Below are positions 1-13,400 of a DNA stretch of 64,000 nt, one piece after another; the first letter of the stretch is position 1; each line of letters begins with the position of its first letter. The position numbers and the translations under genes are program-made. The DNA is taken from contig OY992840.1 in assembly GCA_963921425.1 (NCBI GenBank), positions 5,706,501 through 5,770,500 on the forward strand. The letters are read 5' to 3'. This DNA is from Dryas octopetala. Lineage: Eukaryota; Streptophyta; Magnoliopsida; Rosales; Rosaceae. The notes under the pieces are model-generated. The model was given only the letters and a program-made list of their open reading frames with translations. It ran no database searches and had not been told where the DNA came from.

Positions 1-770
1 AATTCCTCTGGTCAGCGACACCGTACTACGACCTCGCAGAATCGACTCCGTGAACCCCCCAAACACAACTACTACCCAAACCCTAAATTCCCAATTTCTG
101 ATCTCTCTCCCTAAATTCTTGTACATGGAAAATTATTGCTTCCCTATTTTACCCTAATATTTGCTAAATTCAAGTTATTCTCCATCCTCTTCGTCCCCGA
201 TTCAGCTTCGTTTACTGTTTGTAGTACTAATTTTCTCGCTTCATTTGCTCGGATCGCACTTTGATTTTGGCTCTGGCGGTAATTCAAGTCTGCTATATGT
301 GTATGTATATATACGCTTGTACGTATCAATAATTATTTCCATTAATTACCCATTGTTTACGAGGTTTTTGTATTTGCTTTATAGGGTTTCCTTTTTCTTA
401 TTTTCTTTGCATTTTTCGTGTTCATGCACATATTCACACATGTCAAGGCTTAGTACTTGGCGAATTTGTTACAATCTGTTTGCTAGCCAAGAAATTTCGG
501 GAAAAGAATAGAAATTGGAATTTTGAACTTTAGCAATTTCGTGCCAATGCTTTTGCTTGGTTTTTAGGGAAGTTTTGGTTTCCTGGATGCTAATTCGATG
601 TAAAAAGCATGATAATTTTTACGAGTTTTCTTTTTAAATTTTCCGAGCTTTATTGCCAATTTGAAGAGTATTGTGTTAATTATGTTGGAAATTTAATGCA
701 GGTTAAGTGATGTAAGTAATGCTTATTGTAGGATGGTTCGGAGAAATTAAGACAGTGTTGATATAGAGTA
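1..770 (+). promoter_or_regulatory. 5' leader of the bZIP gene, probably with a 5'-UTR intron and a short uORF
   Basis: No convincing coding exon lies upstream of the bZIP start. The stretch is T-rich and intron-like from about 130. A good acceptor (polypyrimidine, then tgcag) ends at 701, consistent with a 5'-UTR intron whose donor I cannot fix. A five-codon uORF (MVRRN, 733-750) sits 20 bp before the main ATG at 771. The transcription start may lie near or beyond the window edge. Confidence 0.4.
733..750 (+). promoter_or_regulatory. Five-codon uORF upstream of the bZIP start
   Basis: ATG GTT CGG AGA AAT TAA lies in the last leader exon, downstream of the predicted acceptor at 701 and 20 bp before the main ATG. 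It could lower re-initiation at the main start. Small uORFs are common, so any function is inference. Confidence 0.35.
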
Positions 771-3700
771 ATGGGTAGCAGCGAGATGGATAAACCAGCT
801 AAAGAGAAAGAGAAGGAGTCGAAGACGACACCTGCTAGTATGCAGGTCCAATTGTGTGTCTTTTTATTGTATCTATTATGATAAGTTTGAGGTCCTCTCA
901 TATTGGCAGTTAGTAAAGAGCTATAATTTTTTTTTTTTGGGAACTTTTCAGGAGCAGGCTGCAACCACTAGTGCTGGCACTGTTAATCCTGACTGGTCGG
1001 GATTTCAGGTTTCATAGTGAAAAGCCTAATCTTGTGGCATTTTTGTTTTAGTTTAAGATATGTTTGAATTGTAATGTGGGTTGCTTGTTTTTTTAACAGG
1101 CATATTCTCCTATACCTCCACATGGGTTCTTGGCATCAAGTCCCCAAGCTCACCCATATATGTGGGGGGTTCAGGTATATTCTCTTGCATGTCATTTGTA
1201 AAAATGTGACTTTGAATGCTATGTTTGACTCGGTGGTTTTTGGAAATTTAAGAGTAGGAAGCAGTAGGCAATACAATGGGACTTAAATAAATGTGTGTAC
1301 ATCTCATTTAGAATGTGTTAACAAACTGAGGAAAAACATCAGTTAAGATTGTGGCTTTAAGCTTGTGTAAGTTTTTGGGGGCGCTGAGCATGTTAACAAG
1401 AATGGGATCTCGAAAAAGGACCATTTTAGCTTGTTAACAATTTTATATTTTAACCAGAGACTCTTGTAACGTTAGAATTTAAAGGGTTTTGCTTTAGTTT
1501 GTTGTAGACTGATTTATTTGTCTTTGTGTTTCCTGTTTCTTGTGTGTCTATATTTTGTTACTTTATTCTCTGAGGTTGCAGAAAGAAGTAGGAATGTGTT
1601 TTAAAGGATTATACTAGTGATATGTGCCTGAAATTTCTTGAAAAATTGTTGAAATTTCAATTCAATTGATTGTTTTGATTCTTTCCACCAACTGGTTGGT
1701 AACTGGTGCATTTCTAATAATAATGTTTAATTTTCAGCATATTATGCCTCCGTATGGTACCCCTCCACACCCATATGTTGCAATGTATCCCCATAGTGGC
1801 TTATATGCTCATCCATCCATGCCTCCGGTAATTTCTTGTCTATCTGAAGTACCAAATTTTCTCTCTAGGCTCATTTTATGGATGCCACTAACTCTATAAT
1901 CTATGCTCTAATTTTAAGCAGGGATCTTATCCTTTTAGCCCTTTTGCTATGCCTTCTCCAAATGGCATCGTAGAGGCTTCTGTAAGTGTCTTATCACTAT
2001 ATGGTTTGTTGCTTAAAATAATGTCTTTATCCATGATGAGACGTAACTTGTAAAATTGCATGTAGGGTAACACACCTGGCAGCATGGAAGCAGATGGTAA
2101 GCCATCTGAGGTAAAGGAAAAATTACCTATCAAAAGATCAAAGGGAAGCTTGGGCAGTTTGAATATGATTACAGGGAAGAATAACGAGCTTGGTAAAACA
2201 TCAGGTGCCTCTGCTAATGGAGTTTATTCTAAAAGGTATACCTCTTGTTGATCTCTTACTTAATAAGAAAAATATGAAAGTGATCATGAAGCTCATTAAC
2301 TTGGTGATCATGACTTTTGGGCTTGAGAATATCTTATTGCATAGATGTTCATATTAGCTAATGAAGTCTAGTTCTATTTGGATCTTTATTATGGAATCAT
2401 ATCTAGCTCAGGGTTCTTCTGGACTATATTGATTACATGGACATCTCACTATTAAACCATGTTGTACATATTAATTTTTGTAATACTTGAAATGTACTTG
2501 GATATGCAGTGCTGAGAGTGCTAGTGAAGGTACAAGTGAAGGAAGTGATGCAAATTCTCAGAGTGTAAGTACCATGCCACTGATGTTGATTATTTGTAGA
2601 TTTTTCATTATATTTTTTTGATTTGAGCCAGATAAAATGGTCCCAGGTTGTTTATAACAACCCTATTGTAAGAAGGAAGTTTCTGTTGATGTTGCATTGC
2701 ATATAATGGAAGTTTGGTGTGTTCAAGGAACTCTCTATTGTTTTTACCATTATAGAAAACACTGAATGAAAAGGAAAAGGAAAAGGAAGAGTTATCTTGT
2801 TTAAATACATTGTCTAACAAACTTGGATCTTTGGTCCCTGGGTGCTTGTAGTGCCTTCGCACTTTCACAAATATGATAATTCTTCTTGGTCTCAAATTTT
2901 GATAAAAACTGGTAGAGTGAGTGCTGAATTCCTTTATTCGCTGAAATTTCCTCATCATTGAAGATATTCTCTTCTTTTGGTGGATTTAGTAGGTTGGTTG
3001 CTTGACAAGGAGACAAGATAGCTAGTTTTAGATGTTTAGTGTCCTAATGGTCCCTGTGTTATGTATTGTGGGAATGATATATATATGTATATTACTGATA
3101 TGGGCGATGAAATACACACACAAAGTCCCCATGGCCTTTTATCACCTGGACCCATGGCCTTTATATTACCCAGAGTCCCCCAGATGAGGATCATACCGCA
3201 CGCATTAAGAAGTTGTGGTTAAAGCTTTAAGAGTTATGTAGGTGATCTAATGTTGATTGTAAGATGCATAGTTGGTTGCTAGACAAGTGTATGACAAGCA
3301 TTTACTTTTCAACTAGTAGAAATAAGAAGCAATAAATTGAAGAATTGCTTTTTAAGTTTAACCATTGGTTGATCTACAGTTTTTGAGAGTAGTACCTCAT
3401 GGTTTGATAAAAATTTGAAATCCAGAGAAATTTCATTTTTCACTTTGCAAAAAAAAAAAAAAAAAAAAAGAGAGAGAATCTGGGTTGTGCTATTTTCACA
3501 CCCCTAATGGCTGTATCCACACCTACAGAGGCAGTTGACTTTTTACTCCTCTCAGGCTCTCACATAGGGGTGTGGATACAGTGTTGTACAAAAAGTCTTT
3601 TTGTTTCTGTTCTTATGTCCAACTATTATATAGCTACAATGGCATGTGGCAAGTAGGATAACTTAACTGAAGAAATTTTACCATACATTGAAATGGGAAG

Positions 3701-4093
3701 AAATTGATTAGAAGATGGTGTAGGAAAGGTTGGGGAAGCAACATGTCCTTGTGTGAGCTTAGGGATTTTAAAACTTGTGGTTTAATGGCTCTGGCTTGTA
3801 AGAGGAGATTTTTTTTGGTTTGTAAAACGATCTAGGGTTTGAAAGAGTATAAGTGGCAAATGGTGGCTGGTTTTCATGTGGCAGATTTAGGGTCTTACAA
3901 GTTTTTGCCGAGGGATTAATGCAGTAATCAATGTGAGTATATACTTGGGGTTTATGGTTCAAGTCAAGGAAGAAATGGATGAAGGAGTAGGAAGGTTGCA
4001 AAGAAGCTAGAAAGAAAGCTTATGGGGACTGTTCAGTGGCTGCAAAAAGTACCCGTGTAAACAGTGCAAGTATGACGATACTGCAGGTTTAGT

Positions 4094-4161
<68 letters not shown>

Positions 4162-4208
4162 GTGAGTGAGAGAGGAGTTAGCAAGTATGACGATACTGTA
4201 GGTTTAGT

Positions 4209-4284
<76 letters not shown>

Positions 4285-7146
4285 GTAAGAGTGTGACCTT
4301 CATTATGGCTAGGCTTGCTTATTTATTTAGTTATTTTTTATATATCCCCTGTCAAGAGAGGAGGCTTTAAGATGCATTTCTGGATGAACTAATGAAGTTA
4401 TGTGGTAGCCTTTCATTTTCTCTAGATTAATGTCTACATCTTCTATTACCTTTGGGGCATATCTTTTTCTAATGGTTCAAGCTTTTGTTTTTTAAGCGTG
4501 TTGCTTCTATTTTCTATCTTATCTTCATTGACTTTTGTAGGACTCACAACTGAAGTCAGGTGGCAGGCAAGATTCTTTGGAAGGTTTGATTATATTATTC
4601 TCTGATGCCGGTATTTTGTATTCAGAGATTTTTATGAATAATTTCTGTGCTCCTACTGCAGGTGACACATCTCAGAATGGCAGTTCTGCACATGGGTCTC
4701 AGAATGGAGCACCAAATACTCATACAATGTTGAATCAAACAATGGCCATAGTGCCAATAACAGCGGCTGGGGCTCCTGGTGCTGTTCCTGGTCCTGCAAC
4801 AAACTTAAATATTGGGATGGACTATTGGGGTGCTCCACCTTCTGCTATGCCTACAATGCGTGGGAAGGTTCCCACTACTCCAGTTGCAGGAGGAATAGTT
4901 ACTGCTGGGTCTCGGGACAGTGTTCAGTCGCAGCTTTGGTTACAAGTTAATCTTTGTCCCTGTATTTTAAATTCAATTCGCATTTCTTCTTATCACGTTA
5001 TTTTTCCCTCTGAGTTATACTGTTATGAGTTAAGATGTTAGTTGTAGGGCTTCTGGTTAAAAAAGGGGGAAAAATAATTTTCATTCTGAGGATATTGTTG
5101 GAGTTATCAGGGTCCAGTTATATTTATTGGCTTTAGGATTGGTTTAGAGTGAAATTTACTTTTTAAGTTTCATTCCATGTGAAAATCGAGATCTGCATAT
5201 GCATTCTTAGGGGTTATCAATAGGATTTTGGAACAGTTATACCCTATCCTTGTAGAATAGTAAGAATACAGTAGATGATGGTTGTTATATACAGTACAGC
5301 CAAAGGAGTTTATAACTAATGGGCACAGCAAATATTTCCATCGCGTCTGAAGAAAGCAGTAACTGCCTGGGCATTGCATGAATAATTTTTCCTCAGTTTT
5401 TCTGATTTTCATGCTTGTTTGGAATTGCATTTTAGCTTTCTTCCCAGAAGATGAATATATTAGCAGTCCACTGGTTCTGATTGTGAATCCACTTGTTAAG
5501 TTGGCTAACTACTTGCTTTGTTTCTGATAGTTATTACCTCTAATTTCCTTGAATGCATGCCATTATATTCTACTTTGTTTATTTTGTGGGTGGTGTCAGG
5601 ATTTGTAGAACATGTTTCTTTGGTTGGGTTAGGGCTGGAATAAGGCTTTCTAGGAGTCTTTTCCTAGAAGTTTAATTAAATTTCCTGTTACAATCACAAA
5701 ATGTAAAGACCTAAAGAATTTCCCATGTAGAAACTAAATAAATTAGGTTCCTGACCAAACTAATCATAAAACCAAGCACAACAAGTATGACATACTACAA
5801 AAAAAAAAAAAAAAACCTTTGATACATAAAATTGCCTAAAATAAAAAAGTCTGATAAGATTGGTCTCTCTCTCACAGACAGACACAGACATTTCTTCTCT
5901 GTTTATCACACATTCTGTGTAAGGATTCTCTGTCAAGACTGAAATGGAATGTCACAAACTATTGCTTTAGTGTTGCTAGCATGTTTTTTGAGCGCCTCAC
6001 TCTTTGTTTTTCATTTTATCACATTTTTAAGTATCCTCATAAATTTTTTTTTTTAATGACTCAGGATGAGAGAGAGCTAAAAAGACAGCGAAGAAAGCAG
6101 TCTAATAGGGAATCCGCTCGGCGATCTAGGTTGCGCAAGCAGGTAATGATGTGACCTTTTAATTCCGTTAATTCTGTCCAGCTACTTTGCATTGTATGTC
6201 CCATATGTATTCATTGGATGTGTATGCATGCATTTGAGTTAGGCGGAATGTGATGAGTTAGCCCAGCGTGCTGAAGCCTTAAAAGAAGAGAATGCCACTC
6301 TTAGATCAGAAGTTGGCCGGATCAGGAGCGAGTATGAGCAGCTTCTCTCAGAGAATGCCTCCCTGAAGGTAATGTTTTACTCTTGGTTTGGTTTTGTGGA
6401 TGTTAACTTTCCAATCAACTATGCCACTTTGTTTATTAGTTTTAAGTTATATTTTGAACTGAGTCACCGCCTCATTGAATCCAACCCGCACCTGTCTGTA
6501 GACACAAAGGATAGGTTGAGTTTTCTGTAGAAATTCTTCTGAAAATGCTCTGTAGAACAGAATTTGTCAAAGTGTGTGGATCATAGAGTATTTATTCTAG
6601 CAAACCTTGATTTAGAATTTTTTTGATCCAAACAAAGTACACTTAGATTGGTGATATTGATATTTCCTTTTTTCACCCTATTTGATTGGCAGTACAGCAA
6701 GCGGCAATTCAATTCCACAGATTTTATAGTTTTCATATAAAACCCTTAAATAATAAAGATTTTACTGAAATCTGCCTTGTTACATTCTACTCCTTAGAAT
6801 GCAATTTACATAATCTATGGATAAGCCTACCTGCATTGTTCCTTTGTTTGGGAGGAGCAGTGTACTATGACCCAGATCCCAGTTTTTCATTTACCATGAC
6901 AATTTGTTGTTCAGATAACATAGTTTGGGTAATAATCAAACATCATCTATGCCAAACTCTTTGACATGGGAACTTTAATGGAAATGCAATTTTGATTTCG
7001 AATAAGCTGGACATGCAACTTTGTTTGTACAGGAGAGGCTTGGAGAAATACCTGGGCATGAAGAGTTAAGGTCTGGCAGAAGTGACCAACACTTGAACAA
7101 TGACGCTAAACAGATTGCACAAACAGAACTGCATGGTGGCCACTAG
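771..7146 (+). CDS. bZIP16: G-box-binding bZIP transcription factor, bZIP16/bZIP68 type
   Basis: Nuclear transcription factor that should bind G-box (CACGTG) promoter elements as a dimer; family members act in light, redox and hormone responses. I read 12 coding exons, all GT-AG and in phase: 771-845, 952-1008, 1100-1174, 1738-1827, 1922-1981, 2066-2235, 2510-2564, 4541-4583, 4662-4945, 6065-6142, 6243-6368, 7033-7146, giving 408 aa, close to the length usual for this group. Residues about 40-119 form the proline/aromatic-rich N-terminal region (MFMR-like) and 120-303 a Ser/Gly/Thr-rich region. The basic region is 304-329, with the invariant N-x7-R as N317 and R325. The zipper follows with heptad positions L335, L342, L349, I356, L363, L370. 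The start gives the family N-terminus [16 protein letters not shown]. No frame breaks. The bZIP16 versus bZIP68 assignment is by resemblance only. Confidence 0.93.
3497..3600. repeat. Small foldback in bZIP intron 7
   Basis: Within the 2-kb intron 2565-4540, a segment starting with tgtatccacacctaca (about 3512) is mirrored by aggggtgtggataca near 3568-3582. This gives a small imperfect palindrome, perhaps a MITE remnant. No TSD was established. Confidence 0.35.
4066..4290. repeat. Tandem duplication of a compound (GT)n(GA)n microsatellite unit
   Basis: Two direct copies about 115 bp long (4066-4180 and 4181-4290) each begin with gcaagtatgacgatactg, then aggtttagtt, a (GT)n tract and a long (GA)n tract. 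The whole unit was duplicated, unlike a simple repeat that expanded. It lies in intron 7 of the bZIP gene and is likely length-polymorphic. Confidence 0.85.
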
Positions 7147-7710
7147 GATGAGTAACCCAGACTTATGCTGCTTTCCAGGAGCACAATCTAACCAATTAGC
7201 AACACAGGGAGTTTATTTTGCATAGCATGTAGTTTGACTTTTGTCGAAGTTAACTTTTTATATTTTAGGATATGTTTATTTCCATGTCATCCTTTATTTA
7301 TGATTGGGCCTACCTTTAAGAGTTGAAGCCCTAAGATGATGATATGTCCAGTGTGAAATTCATGTACCCTTGTCCGTTTCCTAAGGGTAGTAGTATTCAC
7401 ACCGAGTTCCTATGTATTAAACATGGTTGGTGAATGTGTAACTTGGGAGAATTGATTAACTAAAGTTTGCTGCTTTTTACATAAATATTGATTTGTAAAT
7501 GGATTTTATTCGTACCATTTATATGTGTTGGGAGTCGAGGACAAAAGGTTTCTTGGGTTTCTCTGCAACATATGATATCATAAATTTTATACGATCAATT
7601 TTCAACAGGTGTGACATGCGAACAACCACTTAACTTCAAAGTGATGTCATAAATGTTCTTTCAAAGTGGTAAAAAAAGACATTAGCATTCTCCCAATCAT
7701 CATTATTAGG

Positions 7711-7910
7711 NNNNNNNNNNNNNNNNNNNNNNNNNNNNNNNNNNNNNNNNNNNNNNNNNNNNNNNNNNNNNNNNNNNNNNNNNNNNNNNNNNNNNNNNNN
7801 NNNNNNNNNNNNNNNNNNNNNNNNNNNNNNNNNNNNNNNNNNNNNNNNNNNNNNNNNNNNNNNNNNNNNNNNNNNNNNNNNNNNNNNNNNNNNNNNNNNN
7901 NNNNNNNNNN
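7711..7910. other. Assembly gap of 200 N
   Basis: Exactly 200 unresolved bases. The round number suggests a placeholder length, so the true distance is unknown. It lies about 560 bp downstream of the bZIP stop. Confidence 1.
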
Positions 7911-9317
7911 CTCTCATTTGAATTAATCTTTCTATTATCCCATATTTTAAAATTAAATTTTATTTGAAAATTAGTTTCATACAAATGTGACTCTAGTAGT
8001 GCTCCACAGAACTGCTTGGATTCCTCTATTTTCAGAAAATATAAATATAAAATATAAAGTAAATGATTAATAAGTTCACTCTACGATCACCAATTTTAAA
8101 TCAACTCACCTAAAGTTTGCTATGTTAAAAAATGATGAAGAGGCTTGGATTATAATTGGGAGGCGGCCTATCTATAGTGCCTACACTAAACGAGGTTTTT
8201 TTTTTTTTTTTTGGGTACTGCACAAATTGTTATTGTTGAACAATAATAACCATTATTAATGCTCGACAGTGGCAAACAGTAATTTGAATTTACTATTGCA
8301 ATTAGGGTGGATGCAACCCCGTAAACTTTTGTCCTCAACTTCTCTTTCAAAGGATTTTAATGGAATTTGAAAAGGTCCATTGATTTTAACTACTAAATTT
8401 CAACAACTTTTTAGTTTAGATACCAAAATTAAATAGTATTTTAGATTAAGTACTAGTTGAAAAATCAAACAAAATAATAAAGTAAAAAGTATTAGAATTT
8501 ACAAATATTACATCACATGCCACTACAATAAAAAAATAAAAAAAATATTACATCACAAATATTACATTAATTTATACTATATTGTATTAAAAAAAATCAA
8601 TCTAGTCACAACTTAACTGTGATTGTCTTGGTAAATTGAAAGAGACAACTTACACCACTATACTATGTATTATTTTGAGTAAAAATATTGTTTTGACCTC
8701 TATTTATACTATATGAGTATATTGTAGTATAATTTCTCTAAAAAAAATTCAATTAAGTCACAACTTAACTGTGACTGTTTCACAACTTAGATGTGACTGT
8801 CTCACAACTAAATGTGAAGTTGAGACTACATTAGCAAATTTTCAAGATAATATAAAAGTCTCAAGGGCAATTTTGTCAAAACCATATAAATTTTAACTAA
8901 CACCCATCATATGTGGGCCAAAGGATAAAAATGTTAAATGGAAAAGGCTCAAATCAAAGGGCCAACATATTTGTGACATAATCTAAAAAACTACATTTAA
9001 ATTTAGTAGTTCAATTGAAATATTATATGGTCTTTATGTTATATCAAAAAATTATTGGGATTTGGTATTTAATCCTAATTTTCTAATTTTATAATCCATA
9101 AAATTTATCAAAATCCAAAAGAATTAGCTAGAATTCTCAAATAGTGTTGCTATATATTAAGTGTTGCTATCAAATAGTGACTATATTATAAAACATGTTT
9201 AAAAAAAAAAAGGTTGAGCACTAGGCGTCTGTGCCGAGCCTCAACTCATTAAAAAGCAAATTGTCATATCACCGTGTTTTTTAGTGGACAGACTTATAAG
9301 GCATTTATAAAAAAAGG

Positions 9318-9660
9318 GAGATTTAGAGTCCAGTCCATTTTATGAGTATTTCTTAGATTAAGACCGTTAGTGATTTAGGATTTTTAATTAAATCATTTTA
9401 TTTTTCTTCTTTAATGACTTTATCTTAGATTTTAACTCCAAGATTTTAAGCTCCGCCCAAAATCTCAAAGTTAAAATCTAACATGCAGCCTCTACAAAGC
9501 CCACTCTACACTCTAGGAGGGGAAATACCCTTCAAATCAGAGAAGGACTTTATTATAAATTAAAAAAATTTCTTATAAATTTTAAAACACCCCTCAGTTT
9601 CTATCTAAAAATTATATTTCTAAAGAACTTAAGCCTAATTATCTCTAAAAAAAACACCAA
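9318..9660. repeat. Single arm of a foldback-type repeat
   Basis: Starts with gggagatttagagtccag and ends near aagcctaattatctc. It closely matches the left arm (45118-45510) of the foldback element at 45118-45960, also holding the same 'gcagcctctacaaagcccac' segment. Only one arm is seen here, so this copy is truncated or arm-only. Confidence 0.7.
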
Positions 9661-9831
9661 CAAAATATATGTTTGGCCCCAAATTTTTTTGCTATTTTTA
9701 AGTTGGTATTCATTTTGCTTTTTTTTTTTTTTTTTTCTTTCTTCCCCTCAACACATGTCGTCTCAGAATTCATCAACAGAAATTGGCACATAAATATCTT
9801 TGATCCAACATAGAAAAACAAAATAAAATAA

Positions 9832-10321
9832 AGGCTTAATTACAAAATGCACCCACCAACTATGAAGGGTATTTCAAATTGGTCCATAAACAAAAAAATG
9901 TTTCAAATTAGTACACTAACTAATAGAAAGTTACAAAATAGAACATACGTTACAAATTCCGTCAATAAGAGCGTTAAATGCTAGTGTAGACAGTGCTAAT
10001 ATGAATTTTTTGAATAATATGGACACTAAATTTACACCACATGAATTAATGATAACAAGGTTAAGGGTTTAAAAGTTTTTGTAGTTTTTTTTTATCAATA
10101 TGACATTATAAATCCATGTATAGCAAATTTGGTGTCCACATTATTAAAAATTCAAGTCATCGTTGTCCAAAGTGGCATTTAATTGTCTTTCTTGACGGAA
10201 TTCATAACAAATTTGCTATTTTATAATTTTTTATTAGTTAGTATACTAATTTAAAATATTTTTTTATTCATATATCAATTTGAAATACCCTCTAGTGGTT
10301 ACATTTATAATTGAGACTAAA
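9832..10321. mobile_element. MITE-like element with long terminal inverted repeats
   Basis: The left end (ggcttaattacaaaatg, then gggtatttcaaattgg) is mirrored by the right end (ccaatttgaaataccc-like and ttataattgagactaa). The arms stay similar for more than 100 bp, including a shared 'ttccgtcaa' block (about 9957 and 10193). No coding capacity. No clean TSD was identified, so the superfamily is open. Confidence 0.6.
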
Positions 10322-10420
10322 ATAGACGAAATACCAACGAGATATTAAAAAAAAAAAAAAAAAAAACTAAACAAACTGCTCTAACCACCAAGACTTCCAC
10401 TATCAATCACAAGTTCACAA

Positions 10421-10423
<3 letters not shown>

Positions 10424-10467
<44 letters not shown>
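10424..10467. repeat. (CT)n microsatellite in the DUF760 5' UTR
   Basis: Long CT dinucleotide run ending about 20 bp before the start codon at 10489. CT-rich leaders are common in plant 5' UTRs and may affect transcription or translation. Confidence 0.9.
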
Positions 10468-10470
<3 letters not shown>

Positions 10471-10488
10471 GAGACATAGGGCTTGAAA

Positions 10489-13400
10489 ATGCAGGTTCCA
10501 GGTGTTATTAGTGACGCTTCAATGGTAATTCCCACATGTGGTGGTCTCAGGTGGCCAGAATTCAGACACTTCCATACCCACTCCCACACCCATTCACATA
10601 CACTCTCTGATTCCAAGTCATTTCTTTCTGGTGGTGTTTCCAGAGTAAGCTTTGCTCCACTCTTTGATTTTATGCTCTTCAGTTTCTTTTGAATGAGTTC
10701 CCTTTATCATGCGTTTGGTTTCTAGGCAAGTGTGAGAAAATGAAAGGGATTTTTGAGATTCCAATTTAATATAATCTGTTTTTGTTAAGAGCTTTTCCTT
10801 TCTTTGCGAATAACTGGACAAGACCCAGATGATATATTTTGTTTTGCTCTGTTTGGTTTCCGAAAAAACGTAGGAAAAGAAAAGACTTATAAATTTATAA
10901 TATATATATAGATAAATTTAGGAGCTGAGCACTTGTTTGTTACTGATAAACAATTATCTCCATTTGGTTTTTGGGGAAGTTATTTCATGACTAAATTTTC
11001 CAAGAACAGCAAAGTACAAATGTAGCAGTACGTATTCATTACAACGTGTGAACTGTTTGTTCATTTGGAATTGACACTTCAGTGCTTGACTTAATCTCAA
11101 ACCCATTATCATCATCATCATCCTTGTCTTTGTCTTTGTCCCAAATATATGGGTGAGGCGGAGGCCACATGAATTCTCGTTCTCAGTGTCTCCTATTACA
11201 TCTGTATTACTTAAAGAAGAAATTTGATCTAGGGCATGCTTGTCAACGAAGAAAAGTAGAGAGAAAATAAGATTTGGGGCTAAATTTTGTGCTTTCTCAT
11301 TGTTTAATTAGAATGATTACCCAGACGAGTTTTTTATACATAAAGCTAGTTGCACTAGCATAACAGATCAACTAACCTCAGTTTTAACCAGACACTTTGG
11401 TACAGCTGGCAACTTAACTATGGTTAACTAGGGTCAGGTTAACAAGCTTTGACCTTCAACTTCAATCTGAGTGAGCTGCCTTTCTGTGACTTGGCTCTTT
11501 GTGCTGCTGAGCTTGTGCAGCAATTCCTGCTGCGGGAGTTGTATTGGAAGGTTTGGGGTCTGATGGGAGACAGTACATTTACACTTATTCCCATATTAGT
11601 TTTGGTCGGCCTCTTGATCTCTTATCTATTTATTGCTCCTTAACATATAAATGCATCTAGTGGTCTATGTTGTATATGCCAGTATTGCTTCTCTGCATTT
11701 ATGTATGGTGCATTTTCCTTCCTCTTGAAACATCATCATCCTTCAATTTATATGGTCTCGATTCTTTCACATCAATATTTTTTTTCTTTTCCCAAGGCGG
11801 TTTACAGATCCTCTCCTTCTTCAATTTAGAACTCATTCCAGTGAAGATGCTGATGTGCCTCAAGTGGATAAACCACCACTTGATGAAGTTGTGCAAGAGT
11901 GTCAAGACGAATTTAGTGTATCTGACCAGTAGGGCAATATTTGCCTCTGGACATGGAGATGCTTTCCGTTTCAAGTTATTTTGCCATTCGACTTGGATGA
12001 TGTTTTCTGTTATTTTCTGTTTGTCATGTTAGTGAAATCTTTGCAGATGTTTCTTCAATATTTATTTGCCATTTGACTTGGATGATGCTTGCCAAAGAGT
12101 ATATTGAAGGAAGATTTCACCATAATGTTTCGGCACTGGTCTTAAATTTTTGCAAACCAAATGGTGTGAGGGAGAGGGAAGGGGAAGAACTGAAGGCAGA
12201 AGATGATGGTGAATATTGGCAAAAAGAAAAAAATAGATATTGATATGGAAGAATCAAGACCATTGGAATAATTGAAGGATAAGGATGTTTAAAAAGCAGG
12301 AAAATGCACCAAAGTTAAATGCAAAGAAGAAAAATCCATATATGCCGATGAATCTAAACCTAACATGGAAGCGGGAGTCCAGCTCAGCTGGTGGACTGTA
12401 ATGAGGGACGTGATCTTTCTCACGACGGTAATGAAATTATTAGTAAGGCGGGCCCTTCTACTTTCTGGGTCTGGATTTGTCGTGGGACAATTATGAAGAA
12501 ATGGTAAGATATGTGTAAGAGTTCTCATAGATCTCTCTTTTACCGGGAAACCTACAAAGTAAGAATGGGAAGAGGAAAAGGAAATCCTACGGGTTGGATC
12601 GCTCATGTGTCCACAGGACAAATCCTATTTGAAATGGATGGTGTGAGTTTCTCCAATGATTTCCTATATCTTATCACTAATAGGTTTCACTCCCAATATT
12701 TCTCAATTAGATTGATTTTCAATTCTTTATTTTCTACTCACACCTATCATCTACCTTAACATGTTTATTTTTCTACATGAATGTATTGCTCTTACTTTAA
12801 TTAAATGTCCAATATTCTGTCCTGATAAAGTCTGTTGGTTTACCATTATTCCCAAAAGCTTAAGCAGTTAAGATGCGAGCCAAAAATTATTTTATATTAT
12901 AATAAATCCTCTCACATGTGGGTCTATCCACCACTAGAGCCCAACTCATCGAATTCAATTCGCACTTAGGATCTCCTGCTCTGATATCATATATAGTTTG
13001 TTGGTTTACCACTATTCGCAAAAACTTAAGTTGTTAGGATGTGGGCAACAATTATTTTATATTCTTATATGCCCATATAGAATGCTAGTCTAATGGCAGC
13101 TCTATTATACTTCGTTTTAAATTTAGTTGGTATCCTTTTATCACATTGAATACCACTGACTTGTCTTCATTTGGTCCGTGTTATTCCAATTATATTTATT
13201 ATGTCATATCTATTTCCTCGTAATATTGTATCCCTGATCCCAAATATAAAAAATGATATGGTTGAGTGACCCTTTACTCCTGAATTGTTATTTGTCTATT
13301 ATTGTTTTGTGTCCTTATTGAATTTGCACTCCATATGTTTTTTAGTTTACCAATTTTTAAAAGTTTTTACTCGTGCATTTGTCTATGTTACCATTTGTTT

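Larger units (their letters stand above)
7147..10423. other. Intergenic region between the bZIP and DUF760 genes
   Basis: Contains the 3' flank of the bZIP gene, the N gap, AT-rich sequence with short repeats (several variants of cacaactta-ctgtga between 8600 and 8815), a single foldback-family arm at 9318-9660 and an inverted-repeat element at 9832-10321. I see no coding region. Confidence 0.6.

Noticed and set aside
7636..7984. Open frames of 86-93 codons on both strands
   Set aside because: They consist almost wholly of the N gap and carry no information.
10483..10692. Longer reading frame starting at TTG upstream of the DUF760 ATG and running through the first donor
   Set aside because: The real start is the ATG at 10489, and the frame leaves the gene at the splice donor at 10645; codons beyond it are intron.
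12370..12500. Possible second SINE (agctcagctggtgg like an A box)
   Set aside because: No B-box at a suitable distance and no TSD, so the match may be chance.
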